From: a bacterium
Lineage (GTDB): Bacteria; Hydrothermota; Tepidihabitantia; SM23-42; JAOAFX01
Assembly: GCA_036382775.1 (NCBI GenBank)
Contig: DASVHD010000010.1
Location: 1 to 64,000 of the forward strand
Direction of reading: 5' to 3'
Length of the DNA stretch: 64,000 bases
Part shown: positions 36,979 to 47,500 of the stretch, one piece after another
Layout: the number at the start of each line of letters is the position of its first letter
Position numbering within the stretch: position 1 is the stretch's first letter
The notes under the pieces: generated by a model
The model's input: only the letters and a program-made list of their open reading frames with translations
Database searches by the model: none
Told to the model about the DNA's origin: nothing
Position numbers and translations under genes: made by a program

Positions 36979-37006
36979 TTGACAGCCTTTTGTTATTTGT
37001 TATAAT
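36979..37006 (+). promoter_or_regulatory. Promoter of the M23 peptidase-nadA operon
   Basis: TTGACA (36979-36984), 16-nt spacer, TATAAT (37001-37006), 17 nt before ATG 37024. Confidence 0.8.
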
Positions 37007-37023
37007 ACCACTGGAACCATTAA

Positions 37024-37908
37024 ATGGAAATTATTGTAGTTTCCGGCAAGAGAAATAAACTGCTGACCTTTTCGCTGCATTTCTGGATCATGGTCACAAG
37101 TGCCGTCGTGGTCGCGACCATCGTCATCGCTTTTGTCTATAACCTGCTTAACGTGACCGTCAATGAAGTCGACCACACGAGGCTGAAGCAATTGAACCAG
37201 GAAAATGACGTAGTCCGCAGGGAACTCAAGAAGCTTGAAACCGAGGTCCAGACCATGAACACCATGATCGACAGCCTGGAATCGTATGACACCAGGCTTA
37301 GGGTCTATGCTCAGCTCGAACCGGTCGATCAGAACATCCAGAAAACAGGGACCGCCGGTGTTCAGGACAGCGTCGGCGACATAAAAGACCTCAGATTATT
37401 ATCGCCGTTGCTCGACAATCTCCTGATCCGCGCTGAAAAGCAGGGCGAAAGCTACAGGGCACTGCTCGAGCATGTCGGCGATAAATCGCAGCTGCGTGAC
37501 CACACGCCGTCCATCGTACCGGTCCAGGGCTGGTTTGTCAGCGGCTACGGGTACCGCCTTGATCCATTCACCGGGACCATTAAAATGCACGAGGGCATTG
37601 ATCTGGCCGGACCGCTCGGCTCACCGATCGTGGCGCCCGCCAGCGGTACCGTGCAATCGGTCGTCGAAAAACCGGGTTTTGGCCTGACGGTCGAGATCAA
37701 TCATGGTTTTGGTTATACCACGATCTACGCCCACTGCCAGCGCGCCAATGTGACCGAAGGCAGCGTGGTCAAACGCGGGGACATTATCGCCTTCCTCGGT
37801 GATACGGGAAAATCGACCGGCCCCCATCTCCATTATGAAGTCCGTGTTTCGGGTATCCCGGTCAATCCCATCAATTACATCCTAACATCCGGTTCGATCA
37901 CTGATTAG
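37024..37908 (+). CDS. M23 (LytM) family peptidase, membrane-anchored
   Basis: 294 residues. A single N-terminal membrane helix (about 20-43) is followed by a coiled coil (about 50-90) and the LytM domain (about 165-290). Zinc ligands are H189 and D193 in KMHEGIDLAGP and H270 in PHLHYEV, with catalytic H237 (YAHC) and H268, so this is an active-type site. Such proteins cleave peptidoglycan cross-links or activate amidases in the periplasm. Five nt separate it from nadA, so they share a transcript. Confidence 0.92.
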   Translation: MEIIVVSGKRNKLLTFSLHFWIMVTSAVVVATIVIAFVYNLLNVTVNEVDHTRLKQLNQENDVVRRELKKLETEVQTMNTMIDSLESYDTRLRVYAQLEPVDQNIQKTGTAGVQDSVGDIKDLRLLSPLLDNLLIRAEKQGESYRALLEHVGDKSQLRDHTPSIVPVQGWFVSGYGYRLDPFTGTIKMHEGIDLAGPLGSPIVAPASGTVQSVVEKPGFGLTVEINHGFGYTTIYAHCQRANVTEGSVVKRGDIIAFLGDTGKSTGPHLHYEVRVSGIPVNPINYILTSGSITD

Positions 37909-37913
37909 TCCGC

Positions 37914-38816
37914 ATGACCCGTCTGGTAAAAAAGATCCAGGAGCTTAAAAAGAAGCACAACGCGGTTATCCTCGCGCACAATTACCAGCTGCCCGAAGTC
38001 CAGGATATTGCCGACCAGGTCGGCGATTCCCTTGAACTGGCCAAGGCTTCGCGGGCAGTGAAGGCCAGTACGATCGTATTTTGCGGGGTCCATTTCATGG
38101 CCGAAACCGCGAAGATCTTCAACCCGGAAAAGCTGGTGCTCATGCCGGATATCCATGCCGGTTGTCCCATGGCCAATATGATCACGCCGGAGCGCCTGCA
38201 ACGAGAAAAGGACGCTCATCCCCGGGCCGCGGTTATAACGTACATCAATTCAACAGCCGAGATCAAAGCCATGGCCGATATCTGCTGCACATCCGCGAAC
38301 GGCGTCAAGGTCGCGCGCTCGCTAAAGGAATCAGAGGTCCTCTTCGTGCCGGACAAGTACCTCGGTTCATATGTCGCGCGAGCGGTCCCGGAAAAAACCT
38401 TTCACCTATACAACGGTTATTGCCCGACTCACATGCTCTTTTCCAAGGACGGTATCGCCAAACTCAAAGCGAAAAACCCCGGCGCCAGGGTTGTCGTCCA
38501 CCCGGAATGCCGCACTGATGTCCAGGAGATCGCGGATGCGATCTGCTCCACGTCACAGATGATTTCCTACGCCCGGGAGAGCGCTGCGAATACATTCATC
38601 ATCGGTACCGAGATCGGCATGCTCCACCGTCTGCAAAAAGAGGTGCCGGGCAAGAAGTTCATTTCGGGCAATCCCTATGCCCTCTGCCCGAACATGAAGC
38701 TCACCACCCTGGAAAAGATCCTTTGGTCGCTCGAAGACTCAAGCACTGAGATAACAGTGGATGAAATAATAAGAAAGAAAGCATATAGGGTCATCGAGCG
38801 GATGGTTGCACTTTAG
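37914..38816 (+). CDS. nadA: Quinolinate synthase A
   Basis: 300 residues. The three [4Fe-4S] cysteines are at the positions expected for the ~300-residue NadA type: C84 (HAGCPMA), C170 (GYCPTH) and C258 (ALCPNMK). Other signatures are AHNYQLPEVQDIADQVGDS, VYINS-like TYINSTAEIKA, and HPECR. It condenses iminoaspartate with DHAP to make quinolinate for NAD synthesis. No nadB or nadC is adjacent. Unusually it is coupled to an M23 peptidase gene. Confidence 0.96.
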   Translation: MTRLVKKIQELKKKHNAVILAHNYQLPEVQDIADQVGDSLELAKASRAVKASTIVFCGVHFMAETAKIFNPEKLVLMPDIHAGCPMANMITPERLQREKDAHPRAAVITYINSTAEIKAMADICCTSANGVKVARSLKESEVLFVPDKYLGSYVARAVPEKTFHLYNGYCPTHMLFSKDGIAKLKAKNPGARVVVHPECRTDVQEIADAICSTSQMISYARESAANTFIIGTEIGMLHRLQKEVPGKKFISGNPYALCPNMKLTTLEKILWSLEDSSTEITVDEIIRKKAYRVIERMVAL

Positions 38817-38818
38817 TA

Positions 38819-39042
38819 TTGACAAATAATGAAATATATATATAATCATTAATAGATTTGAGATTTGTATTATGTAATACCGAGCAAGTGCAGGCAGTTC
38901 TTCCGATAAATCGTGAATGAAGGTGACGGTGATCGCTGGTATGTAATTTAATGCTGTAATCTTTGGCAAAACCGGTTATTGAAAAAAACTAAGAAATGCT
39001 CAGATTGCATAGATCAAATTATAACCAAGATAAAAGGATAGG
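38819..39042 (+). promoter_or_regulatory. rho promoter and long leader
   Basis: TTGACA (38819-38824), 16-nt spacer, TATAAT (38841-38846), then a leader of nearly 200 nt to ATG 39049. The leader has complementary ATACCGAGC and GCTGGTAT words (about 38877-38942) that can close a stem over about 50 nt. It resembles no riboswitch class I know. Rho autoregulation through its leader is established in enterobacteria and is a plausible role here. Confidence 0.6.
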
Positions 39043-39048
39043 TGCCTA

Positions 39049-40308
39049 ATGGAGATAACCGAACTAAGAAAAAAGAAAGTCACGGAGCTTCATGATATCG
39101 CACGGGATGTGGGGCTCTCCAATTACACGGACATGAAAAAGCCGGATTTGATCCACGCCATCATCGAAGCCGAAACCAAGCGCGCCGAACTGGTACCGGT
39201 CGACGGCGTCCTGCAGATCCACGGCGACGGCTATGGTTTCCTGCGTTCGCCGAACTACAACTACCTGCAGAGCCCGGATGACATCTATCTTTCGATCTCG
39301 CAGATCCGTAAGTTCAACCTGAAGGTGGGCGACAGCATAAAAGGCCTGGCCCGGCCGCCCCGGGAAGGCGAGCGGTATTTTGCCATGATCAAGATCGAAT
39401 TCATCAATGAAGTGTCGCTGCCTGAGTTCCACGAAAGGGTCCTGTTCGACAACCTTACCCCCCTCTATCCCAATGAACGGATCCATCTGGAAATGACGGA
39501 AAAGAACGACCTTTCCATGCGCATCATAGACCTGTTCACGCCCATCGGCAAGGGCCAGCGCGGGATGATCGTTTCGCCCCCGCGCGCCGGCAAGACCGTT
39601 ATCCTCCAAAAAATCGCCAACTCCATCACGACCAACCATCCCGAGATCTACCTGATCGTGCTCCTGATCGATGAACGTCCCGAAGAGGTCACTGATTTCG
39701 AGCGCTCGGTCCAGGCCGAGGTCATTTCCTCGACCTTTGACGAGGTCCCGGAACGTCACGTCGAGGTGGGCGAGATTATTCTGGAACGGGCAAAACGGCT
39801 GGTCGAATCCAAGAAAGACGTGGTGATCCTGCTCGACAGCTTGACAAGGCTGGCGCGGGCGCACAACGCGATCGTGCCGCATTCCGGTAAAACGCTTTCC
39901 GGCGGGCTGGATTCAACCGCGCTGCAGAAACCGAAGAAATTCTTCGGCGCCGCCCGAAAGATCGAAGAGGGCGGCAGCCTTACGATAATCGCCACGGCCC
40001 TGATCGACACGGGCAGTCGCATGGATGAAGTGATCTTTGAAGAGTTCAAAGGCACCGGCAACCTGGAAATGGTCCTCGACCGCAGGCTGCAGGACCGCCG
40101 GATCTTCCCGGCGCTGGACCTTTACAAGTCAGGCACCAGGAAAGAAGAACTGCTGCTTTCCGAGTTCGAGATCAACCGCCTATGGGTCCTGCGCAAACTG
40201 CTTTCCGAAATGAACACCATTGAACAGATGGAATTTATCACCGAAAAAATGAAGCGGACCAAGAACAATAAAGAATTTCTGGATTCCATGAGCGAGGAGG
40301 TATTATGA
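39049..40308 (+). CDS. rho: Transcription termination factor Rho
   Basis: 419 residues. An N-terminal SAP-like helical domain ([20 protein letters not shown]) and cold-shock RNA-binding domain ([20 protein letters not shown]) precede the RecA-like ATPase with Walker [10 protein letters not shown] (176-184), [13 protein letters not shown] and [15 protein letters not shown]. It has no long insertion. Hexameric RNA helicase that ends untranslated transcripts. It overlaps rpmE by 4 nt (ATGA). Confidence 0.97.
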   Translation: MEITELRKKKVTELHDIARDVGLSNYTDMKKPDLIHAIIEAETKRAELVPVDGVLQIHGDGYGFLRSPNYNYLQSPDDIYLSISQIRKFNLKVGDSIKGLARPPREGERYFAMIKIEFINEVSLPEFHERVLFDNLTPLYPNERIHLEMTEKNDLSMRIIDLFTPIGKGQRGMIVSPPRAGKTVILQKIANSITTNHPEIYLIVLLIDERPEEVTDFERSVQAEVISSTFDEVPERHVEVGEIILERAKRLVESKKDVVILLDSLTRLARAHNAIVPHSGKTLSGGLDSTALQKPKKFFGAARKIEEGGSLTIIATALIDTGSRMDEVIFEEFKGTGNLEMVLDRRLQDRRIFPALDLYKSGTRKEELLLSEFEINRLWVLRKLLSEMNTIEQMEFITEKMKRTKNNKEFLDSMSEEVL

Positions 40309-40541
40309 AAAAGGGGATCCACCCAAAATATGTAACCTGCGTCATAACCTGCGCCTGCGGCAGCAAGGTCGAGACCCGCTCCACGGTCGAGAAGATGTCC
40401 GTGGACCTGTGCTCGAGCTGCCATCCATTCTTCACGGGAAAACAGAAGATCGTCGACTCTGCCGGCCGGGTAGAAAAATTCAGGACCAGGGTCCAGAAGA
40501 AAAGCAAGGTCGCGCCCAAGCGAAAAAAGAAAACGGAGTAG
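40305..40541 (+). CDS. rpmE: 50S ribosomal protein L31, zinc-binding (C+) form
   Basis: 78 residues: [19 protein letters not shown], with zinc cysteines C16, C18, C36 and C39 (CACG, CSSCHPF) and FFTGKQK...GRVEKF, all L31 signatures. The C-terminus is a lysine-rich tail. Placement between rho and prfB, with a 4-nt overlap with rho, matches the conserved rho-rpmE-prf neighbourhood of many bacteria. Confidence 0.96.
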   Translation: MKKGIHPKYVTCVITCACGSKVETRSTVEKMSVDLCSSCHPFFTGKQKIVDSAGRVEKFRTRVQKKSKVAPKRKKKTE

Positions 40542-40547
40542 GTCGCC

Positions 40548-41673
40548 ATGTCCGAAGCCAATAGTAACCGCCCCGCGGCCGGTCACGTGAACTTAAACGA
40601 TATAAAAGATCTTCAGGCAAGGTTCACCTCATTAAAGGAGCATCTTTGACCTGAAGAAAATCCAGGTCGAGATCGCTTCACTCCAACAGAAAACAGCAAA
40701 TCCAGACTTCTGGAATAACCGCCAGCAGGCGCAAAGCGTCATGGCGGAGATCGACCGGAAGCAATTCTGGATCAAAGCCGCGCAGGATATCAGCCAGAAC
40801 CTGCAGCTGCTTTCGGAACTTATGGCCTTGACCGATCTTGATGAAAAAACACTCCAGGAAGCGACCGTCGAAGCGAAAACCGCGGAACGCAAGATCAAGG
40901 AGCTGGAACTCAAACTGCTCCTTGGAAAAGAAGACGATATAAAGAATTGCATAATCACGATCAATCCAGGCGCCGGTGGCACCGAGTCGTGCGATTGGGC
41001 GGAGATGCTTTTCCGGATGTACCTGCGCTGGATCCAGCAGCATAATTACGAAAACCGCATCCTCGACCTTCTGCCCGGCGATATCGCCGGCATCAAGAAC
41101 GCGACGATCGAGGTGGTCGGCGATTATGCTTACGGGCTGCTCAAGGCCGAGGTCGGCGTGCACCGCCTGGTCCGGCTGTCGCCCTATGACGCAAACCAGC
41201 GCCGCCACACGTCGTTCGCTTCGGTGTTCGTTTACCCTGAGATCGAAGACGTGACATTCGACATCAGCGAGGATGACTTGAAGATCGACACTTTCCGCGC
41301 CGGCGGGCATGGCGGTCAGAACGTGAACAAGGTCTCGTCGGCGGTCCGCATCACCCACCTCCCGACCGGCATCATCGTGTCCTGCCAGAACGAACGCTCG
41401 CAGCTGCAGAACAAGAACAATGCGATGCGGGTGCTCAGGGCGCGGCTCTATGATCATTACAAAAGAAGGGAAGAAGAAAAGATGGACAAGCTCGAAGCCC
41501 AGAAGACCGACATCGCCTGGGGGCACCAGATCCGTTCTTACGTGTTCCATCCGTACAAGCTCGTCAAGGATCACCGCACCGAATATGAGACCAGCCAGGT
41601 CGATGACGTCATGGACGGGGAGATCGACGATTTCATTGACGCGTACCTGCGCAAAACGGCTCGGATTCATTAG
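40548..41673 (+). CDS. prfB: Peptide chain release factor 2, expressed by programmed +1 frameshift
   Basis: The first frame runs from ATG 40548 to an in-frame TGA (40647-40649), giving 33 codons. Shifting +1 at CTT-TGA-C fuses it to the frame ending at 41673, total 374 residues, the normal RF2 length. The GGQ peptidyl-release motif is present ([17 protein letters not shown]). The stop-recognition tripeptide is SPY ([15 protein letters not shown]) instead of the usual RF2 SPF. The shift site and TGA-specific factor imply the known autoregulation: low RF2 favours frameshifting. Annotation that starts at 40741 misses about 64 N-terminal residues. Confidence 0.95.
40634..40650 (+). promoter_or_regulatory. 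prfB recoding signal
   Basis: AAAGGAG (40634-40640), a 3-nt spacer CAT, and the slippery CTT-TGA-C (40644-40650) reproduce the classical internal Shine-Dalgarno, 3-nt gap and slip-stop arrangement of bacterial RF2 genes. Confidence 0.95.
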
Positions 41674-41681
41674 CATAGATT

Positions 41682-41746
41682 GTAGCCGCAGGTCATGATC
41701 CTGCAAAGCGGGGCTTTAGCCTGCGCACCCTAAAGGGTGCGGCTAC
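41682..41746. repeat. Intergenic repeat with GTAGCCGCA / TGCGGCTAC ends (copy 2)
   Basis: Starts GTAGCCGCAGG and ends GGGTGCGGCTAC, forming perfect 9-bp terminal inverted repeats. The core includes GGGGCTTTAGCCTGCGC and an ACCCTAAAGGGT hairpin. It is homologous to 163-234 and lies just after the prfB stop. Confidence 0.75.
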
Positions 41747-41777
41747 TTTGCTTTACTTTCCCGCATGAATTTCATCC

Positions 41778-41820
41778 TTGACTTTTTCATCATATGAATT
41801 ACAATTAACAAGCAAGGAGG
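41778..41820 (+). promoter_or_regulatory. Promoter and ribosome site of the YncE-like gene
   Basis: TTGACT (41778-41783), 16-nt spacer, TACAAT (41800-41805), then AAGGAGG at 41814-41820, 4 nt before ATG 41825. Confidence 0.75.
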
Positions 41821-41824
41821 CTGT

Positions 41825-44479
41825 ATGAAAACTTTGTCATTGTTTTTTGCTTTGACTCTAATTTTAGGCTTAAGTATTGGATCAAGTGAACCGGTCAACA
41901 CTGGCGGTGATCCAGACATCATCACGGTCCGGGTTAAACCGGGACAGACTGTTAACGACTTTATCAACAATCCCTCATTCCAGTTGCAGTACTCCCAGAC
42001 CGATGTCGACCCGGGCATCGCGCCCGAGGGCGATTACATGGGCCAGGCGTGCTTTACCCGCGACGGATCAAGGGTCCTTTTGACGAACCGTGGGACTGAC
42101 AACATAACGGTCTTCAACTGGTCGACCATGGCCGTCATCACGAACATCCCCGTCGGGGACTATCCCTGGGGCATCGCGGTCACGGATTCTTACGCGGTAG
42201 TGGCCTGCGGCTTCGGCGACGAGGTTTACGTGATTAAGCTGTCTGACTACTCGATCGCCCATATCTTCACCCTGCCGGCCGGCCAGCAGCCTTGGGTCGT
42301 GCGCGTGAATCCTGCCGGCACCAGGGCGTTCGTCGCCTGTGACATCAGCAACACCTGCGAGGTATTCAACCTCCAGACCATGAACCATGACCTGACCATC
42401 AGCAATTTCCCGATCGCCCTGATGACGTATTCCTGGAACTCGGAGAACGGCCGCAACGCGTTCACGTTCACCAATTTCGAAGTCACGCCTGACGGCAATT
42501 ACCTCATTTCCAGCGGCTACCAGGACAGTCTTTATTTTATCAACGCTACCACGGGCAGCGTCGATTACGTGGTCCCCAATATCCTGGATATCGCCGCGGT
42601 CGGGATCTCGCTCGACGGTTCAAAGACTATTGTATTGAGCAATTTAAATCCAGGTGTTCTGTACCAGATCGACAATACCACGCACGCGGTCACCGGCACG
42701 GTTACCCTTGCCGGATACCAGTTCATGACCTACGAGGTCGGAGTCAACGCCACCGGCACCAAAGCGTACGTCGGCGTGAGCAACAACCGCAGCGCGATCG
42801 CGCGTTTCGCGACGAGCGATTTCGTGACCTTCACCCAGACCTATACCGCGTTCTGGATCGGCACTTCGCCCAACCGCGCCTACGCGATCAGCGGCCAGTA
42901 CAATTTTTCCGTAGTTGATTTTGCCGGCGAGACCGTGGTCGGTCAGTCGATCGGCAATTCCCAGAGCTGCGGCGCGGTTTCGCCCTCGGGCAACCGGGTC
43001 GTCGGGTTCGATCCGCACCGTCATGAGGGTCTTTACTTTTATGATTACACGACACCCAGCGCGCCTTCATACCGCGGCACCACGAACGCGGGTTTGAACC
43101 CGGAAGGCGACTGCCCGCATCGGGTCGCGATCACCCCCAACGGGACAAAGGCCGTCGTCGCCGAGGTGTTGTCGGACAACGCGACGATAGTCAACATGAG
43201 CACTTACAATGTCGAAGCCACCTTAAATATCGGCGACCGGCCCCAGGATGTAGCCATCACTTCGGATTCCCGCTGGGCAGTTGTGGCCAGCATAAATTCC
43301 AATCTGGCTGCGGTCATCGACCTCCAGACCAACACGGTCGTGGCCAGCGTGCCGACCGGGAGTGGATCCTCGGTCGTCTGTATCGCTCCCGACGATTCCT
43401 TCGCCTACGTCGGCAACATCGGAGCAAACACTATCTCGGTGATCAGGCTAAGCGGAGCGACAAGCACCGAGGTCGCCGAGATACCCTGCGGTGAGACCGG
43501 CATAGTCTGGGCATGCTATGGCGTGTGCAGCGGCATTAATATCGATCCTACGGGTTCATACGTCCTGGTCGCGGTCTCTTTCGACGACCAGGTAAAGGTC
43601 ATCAGCACGGCGACCAACACGGTGGTGGCAACGATCACGGTCGGCGACTTTCCGATCGAGGTCGATTTTGACAGCACCGGACAGTACGCGACCGTTACCA
43701 ACGCCTTCTCGGACAATTACTCGATCATATATGTCAACGGTTCGTCTTCATCTTTAGTGGGTACCTTTACGGCCAGTGATTATCCGCTCCGGCTTGATTA
43801 CAACAAGACCGCGGATGAAATGGGCGTTGGACATTACGGCAGCAAGACCATCTCCAATATCGACCCTCGCACGGGCGCCCTGCACAGCACTGATTCATAT
43901 ACCAGTTATGGGAACCTGTACCAGGTTATATTCGACGAGAACGGGGATCCGATCGTGCTCACGGGCCCGGTCGGAAACCTGCCCGGTCATATTCACCGGG
44001 GGACCGATATAATCCAGCTGCCCGCGTCGCCTGCGTATTTTGACTACTGCCCCACGGTCCAGAAAGCAGCAATCGCCATGCCCGGACCGGATATCTTGAC
44101 GGTCATTGACTGGGGCGGGACCGGAGTGGAACAGGTGGTGAATATACCGCTGTCGCAAAAATCTTTCTCACTTATGGTTGCACCGAATCCGTTCAACCAA
44201 CGGACTACAATCAAATTCCAAATCCACCCTCACCCTTGCCCTCCCCCCTCGAGGGGGAGGATAAAGGAGAGGGGGATCAAATCCCAAAATTCAATGAAGA
44301 TCTACGACACATCCGGAAAGCTGGTGAGATCATTTAACAATTTAACCATTCAACCATTTAACCTAGTCACTTGGGACGGTTTGGATGCCGATGGTTCTCT
44401 TGCCCAAGCCGGTATCTACTTCGTGGTCGCGCAAGCCGGCGCTCATACGGCAGTGCAAAAAATCACCCTGGTGAGGTAA
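41825..44479 (+). CDS. Exported YncE-like beta-propeller protein with sorting tail; repeat element inserted in frame
   Basis: 884 residues with signal peptide MKTLSLFFALTLILGLSIGS. Residues about 60-780 are repeated YVTN/YncE blades (NITVFNWSTMAVITNIPVGDYPW, VIDLQTNTVVASVPTGSG, VISTATNTVVATITVGDFP), a lactonase-like propeller probably for binding or adhesion. The sorting tail begins SLMVAPNPFNQRTTIKF and ends TAVQKITLVR. Residues about 801-817 (HPHPCPPPSRGRIKERG) are encoded by a dispersed CCCCCTCGAGGGGG repeat inserted without breaking the frame. A second low-complexity stretch (NNLTIQPFNLV) comes from an ATTYAACC-type simple repeat. Function of the propeller is not known. Confidence 0.85.
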   Translation: MKTLSLFFALTLILGLSIGSSEPVNTGGDPDIITVRVKPGQTVNDFINNPSFQLQYSQTDVDPGIAPEGDYMGQACFTRDGSRVLLTNRGTDNITVFNWSTMAVITNIPVGDYPWGIAVTDSYAVVACGFGDEVYVIKLSDYSIAHIFTLPAGQQPWVVRVNPAGTRAFVACDISNTCEVFNLQTMNHDLTISNFPIALMTYSWNSENGRNAFTFTNFEVTPDGNYLISSGYQDSLYFINATTGSVDYVVPNILDIAAVGISLDGSKTIVLSNLNPGVLYQIDNTTHAVTGTVTLAGYQFMTYEVGVNATGTKAYVGVSNNRSAIARFATSDFVTFTQTYTAFWIGTSPNRAYAISGQYNFSVVDFAGETVVGQSIGNSQSCGAVSPSGNRVVGFDPHRHEGLYFYDYTTPSAPSYRGTTNAGLNPEGDCPHRVAITPNGTKAVVAEVLSDNATIVNMSTYNVEATLNIGDRPQDVAITSDSRWAVVASINSNLAAVIDLQTNTVVASVPTGSGSSVVCIAPDDSFAYVGNIGANTISVIRLSGATSTEVAEIPCGETGIVWACYGVCSGINIDPTGSYVLVAVSFDDQVKVISTATNTVVATITVGDFPIEVDFDSTGQYATVTNAFSDNYSIIYVNGSSSSLVGTFTASDYPLRLDYNKTADEMGVGHYGSKTISNIDPRTGALHSTDSYTSYGNLYQVIFDENGDPIVLTGPVGNLPGHIHRGTDIIQLPASPAYFDYCPTVQKAAIAMPGPDILTVIDWGGTGVEQVVNIPLSQKSFSLMVAPNPFNQRTTIKFQIHPHPCPPPSRGRIKERGIKSQNSMKIYDTSGKLVRSFNNLTIQPFNLVTWDGLDADGSLAQAGIYFVVAQAGAHTAVQKITLVR
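44225..44275. repeat. CCCCCTCGAGGGGG palindromic element inside a coding sequence
   Basis: CACCCTCACCCTTGCC, then CTCCCCCCTCGAGGGGGAG, then GATAAAGGAGAGGGGG: the same layout as the intergenic copies at 50212-50262 and 63353-63411. It replaces or interrupts the normal first loop of the sorting domain yet keeps the reading frame open. Confidence 0.85.
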
Positions 44480-44546
44480 GATTTAGTAATCAGTAAATAA
44501 GTTATTATGTAATTAACAAATTACACATTTACACGATAACCAGGAA

Positions 44547-47500
44547 CTATCTTCTTGTTACTAGTATTTTCGGTATCGCCAGATTCGGCTTTTTGCCGAA
44601 TTCCGGGATCTTTGGTTTTTGTTTTCTCAATAGCTTCAGGCACTCAGCGATCGCGCGCGCCATCTGCGGGTCTTTTCCCTGCACCGCGTCCTGGGGTCTT
44701 ATCTCCACGACGATGTCCGGATCAGTGCCGTAATTCTCCACGCCCCAGCCCACGTCCTCGAACCAGAAAGAATATTCAGGCTGCGTCGTGAGACCACCGT
44801 CAGACAATCCATAGTATGGAGATATGCCGATCACGCCGCCCCATGTTCTTTTTCCGATCAGCGGCCCGATCTTGTAGAGCTTGAAACAATGGCTGAAAAT
44901 ATCGCCGTCTGAACCGGCATGTTCATCCGTAATGCCCACGACCGGTCCCATTACCGACTCGTCAGGGTACGCGAACGGCTGCTTTCTCCAGCGGGTGATG
45001 TTGTAACCAACCCTTTTTCGCCTTAACCGCTCGATCAGCAGCTCTGACACGTGCCCGCCGCGGTTAAACCGGATATCAACGATCATGGCAGGGTACTGTA
45101 TCTCGGTCAGAAAGTAGCGGTGGAATTCGGCGAAACCGAACGGTCCCATATCCGGGATGTGGACGTATCCAATGCGGTTCTTGCTTATTTCGTGCACGTG
45201 CTGCCGGTTCGCCTCGATCCACTCGCGGTAACGCAGGAGCGATTCATCGGGGAGGGTCTTCACCGTGACCGACCGCTTGTTCTTCCCGGTCGGACTGGTC
45301 ACGGTTAATAAAACATCGGCACCGGCGCGGTTGACCAGCAATTCCTGCGGCGATATGCGCCTGGATACACGCTGACCATTGACCGCCAGGATCAAATCAT
45401 TGTTCTTGATCTTCAATCCCGGTGCGATAAGCGGGGATGCCGCGTGTTCATCCCATGAATCGCCGGGCATGAGTTTCGCAATCCGGTACGCGTCGAATTT
45501 TCGGTCATAGACCAAATCCGCGCCCAGGAAACCCTGCCGGTATTGCGGTTCAAGACGGTAATCACCGCCCCATTCATACGCGTGCGATGTTCCCAGCTCG
45601 CCCTGCATCTCCCAGATCAGATCGGAGAATTCCGACCTTGTACCGACCCGCTGCAGGAGAGGGTAATACTTGTCATACACGCCCTGCCAGTCAATCCCCG
45701 ACATGGTGCTCGTCCAGAAGTGATCGCGCTGTAAGCGCCAGACATCGCGGTACATCTGCTGCCACTCGGTCCTGGGCTCGACCATCACCTTAACCCGGGA
45801 CAGGTCGATCCAACCGCTCCGTGGTCCTGGTCCCTGGCGGTCCAACTTGGCATCAACTTTTTCCACCGGTTTGATGACGCGCAATGCGTTCCTGGACCGG
45901 TAGATCAGCAGACCGTTCTTATTGGTAACCTTGAAGTCAAGGATGCCACTCGTGATCACCGAGAGTTTCAGATCCTTCATGTCATAGAGCATGAGCGTGC
46001 CGTTTGGCGGCGCGTAATCGGACATCCACAGGTATTTGCTGCCTTCCACCGGGAACGACGTGAGCACGGCTTTTTCCTTTAGCCCTGAGATCTGGCCATA
46101 CCTGCCTTCTGGTATAGGCAAAGGAATAACGCGGTTTGCGATGTCATCAAGATCGATCACGGTACGCGTTTTTTTCCTGGCTTTTGCTGCTTCCTTTTCC
46201 AGGTCCGGTGTTTCAAATCCGATCGGCGCTTTCTGTGTGTATTTGAACGGCGACGGCGTTTCCTTGCTCAGCACAACGAGATACGCCTTGATATTCGCCG
46301 GAAAACCCAGGGCGAACTGCATGGTGTCATAGGTTGGGTCAAAATGCCGGTTGGAAAGAAAATAAAGATACTTGCCGTCAGGATCGAAACTCGGCGAGAA
46401 ATCGCGCAGGACCGGTTTTGTGATCATGTATGTCTTCCGGGTCAAAACATTGCAGATCTTGATGCATGAAGTCCGCTCCGAGTCCCAGAAACTGTAGGCG
46501 ATCCACTCACCGTCCGGAGACCATGCCGGACCGGTAATCCGTTGGTACTTGCTTTTATCCAGAACAACGCGTTTTTTGGTCTGGACGTTCACCAGAATAA
46601 GCTCGTAACGCTGATTGGTCAAAGCAAGTAGGGATTTTATTGGCGACGGTTCGATCTCGATCGGCCGTCCGATATCCATTTTCGGCAGGCTTTGCGGACC
46701 AGCCGTTGCATCGGCGCCATAAATTTGCAGAGTATCATCGCCTTTTTCGTCGGTCACCACGACCATCCTTTTACCATCAGCAAGCCAGCGTCCCAGCCGG
46801 TACCGTGCGTTCTGCTTTTTCCCGTTCTGGCTGACCGGACCTTCCCAGTTGGCCATCGAAAAGACACGACCCCGGCTCGTTACGCTTACCCTTTCACCCT
46901 GCGGATGGATTGCGTAATCTTCGAGATAATGCGCGGCTTCGACAAATTTACGATTGGTCTGGACCCTTGGGCTGTTGTACGAAATCTTTAGCTTGCGTAT
47001 CCTGCCGCTGGCAGGGTAAAGTATAAATATGTCACTGCCGGCGTGATAAACTATGTTCTTCCCGTCGGTCCTGGCATTGCGCGCGTAGTAATCAACATGG
47101 TTTGTATGACGCTTAATATTTTTCCCGGCCGGCAGGCATGAATAGATATTGCCGACGCCCTCGTGATCGGAAATGAAATAAATACGGTTTGAGATCCACA
47201 TCGGTGACGCGAAGTTACTCTTGATCGACGTTAAAAGTTTCTTGAAATTACCTTTCCCCTGCGCATCGACCCAGAGTTCGCCGACCGTACCTCCCCGGTA
47301 TCGCTTCCAGCGTGATGGGTCGCCGGTGTTCCGTCCTACCACGACGCTTTTACCCGGACCAAAGGATATCGTCCTTGCCGGACCGGCCTTGATCAGTTGC
47401 GGTATGTCCTTTTCGCGGTCAACCGAAAAAATATTGAACGATCCCGGATACCATTGCTGATAAGTGGTGGCGAACAATATCCGCTGGCTGTCCTTGGTCC

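Noticed and set aside
38850-39040. Known riboswitch in the rho leader
   Set aside because: No cobalamin, TPP, SAM, c-di-GMP, preQ1 or guanidine consensus could be matched by eye.
40678-41706. 342-codon minus-strand open frame opposite prfB
   Set aside because: Fully antisense to the RF2 coding region with GGQ motif; low-complexity hydrophobic/acidic translation and no start context.
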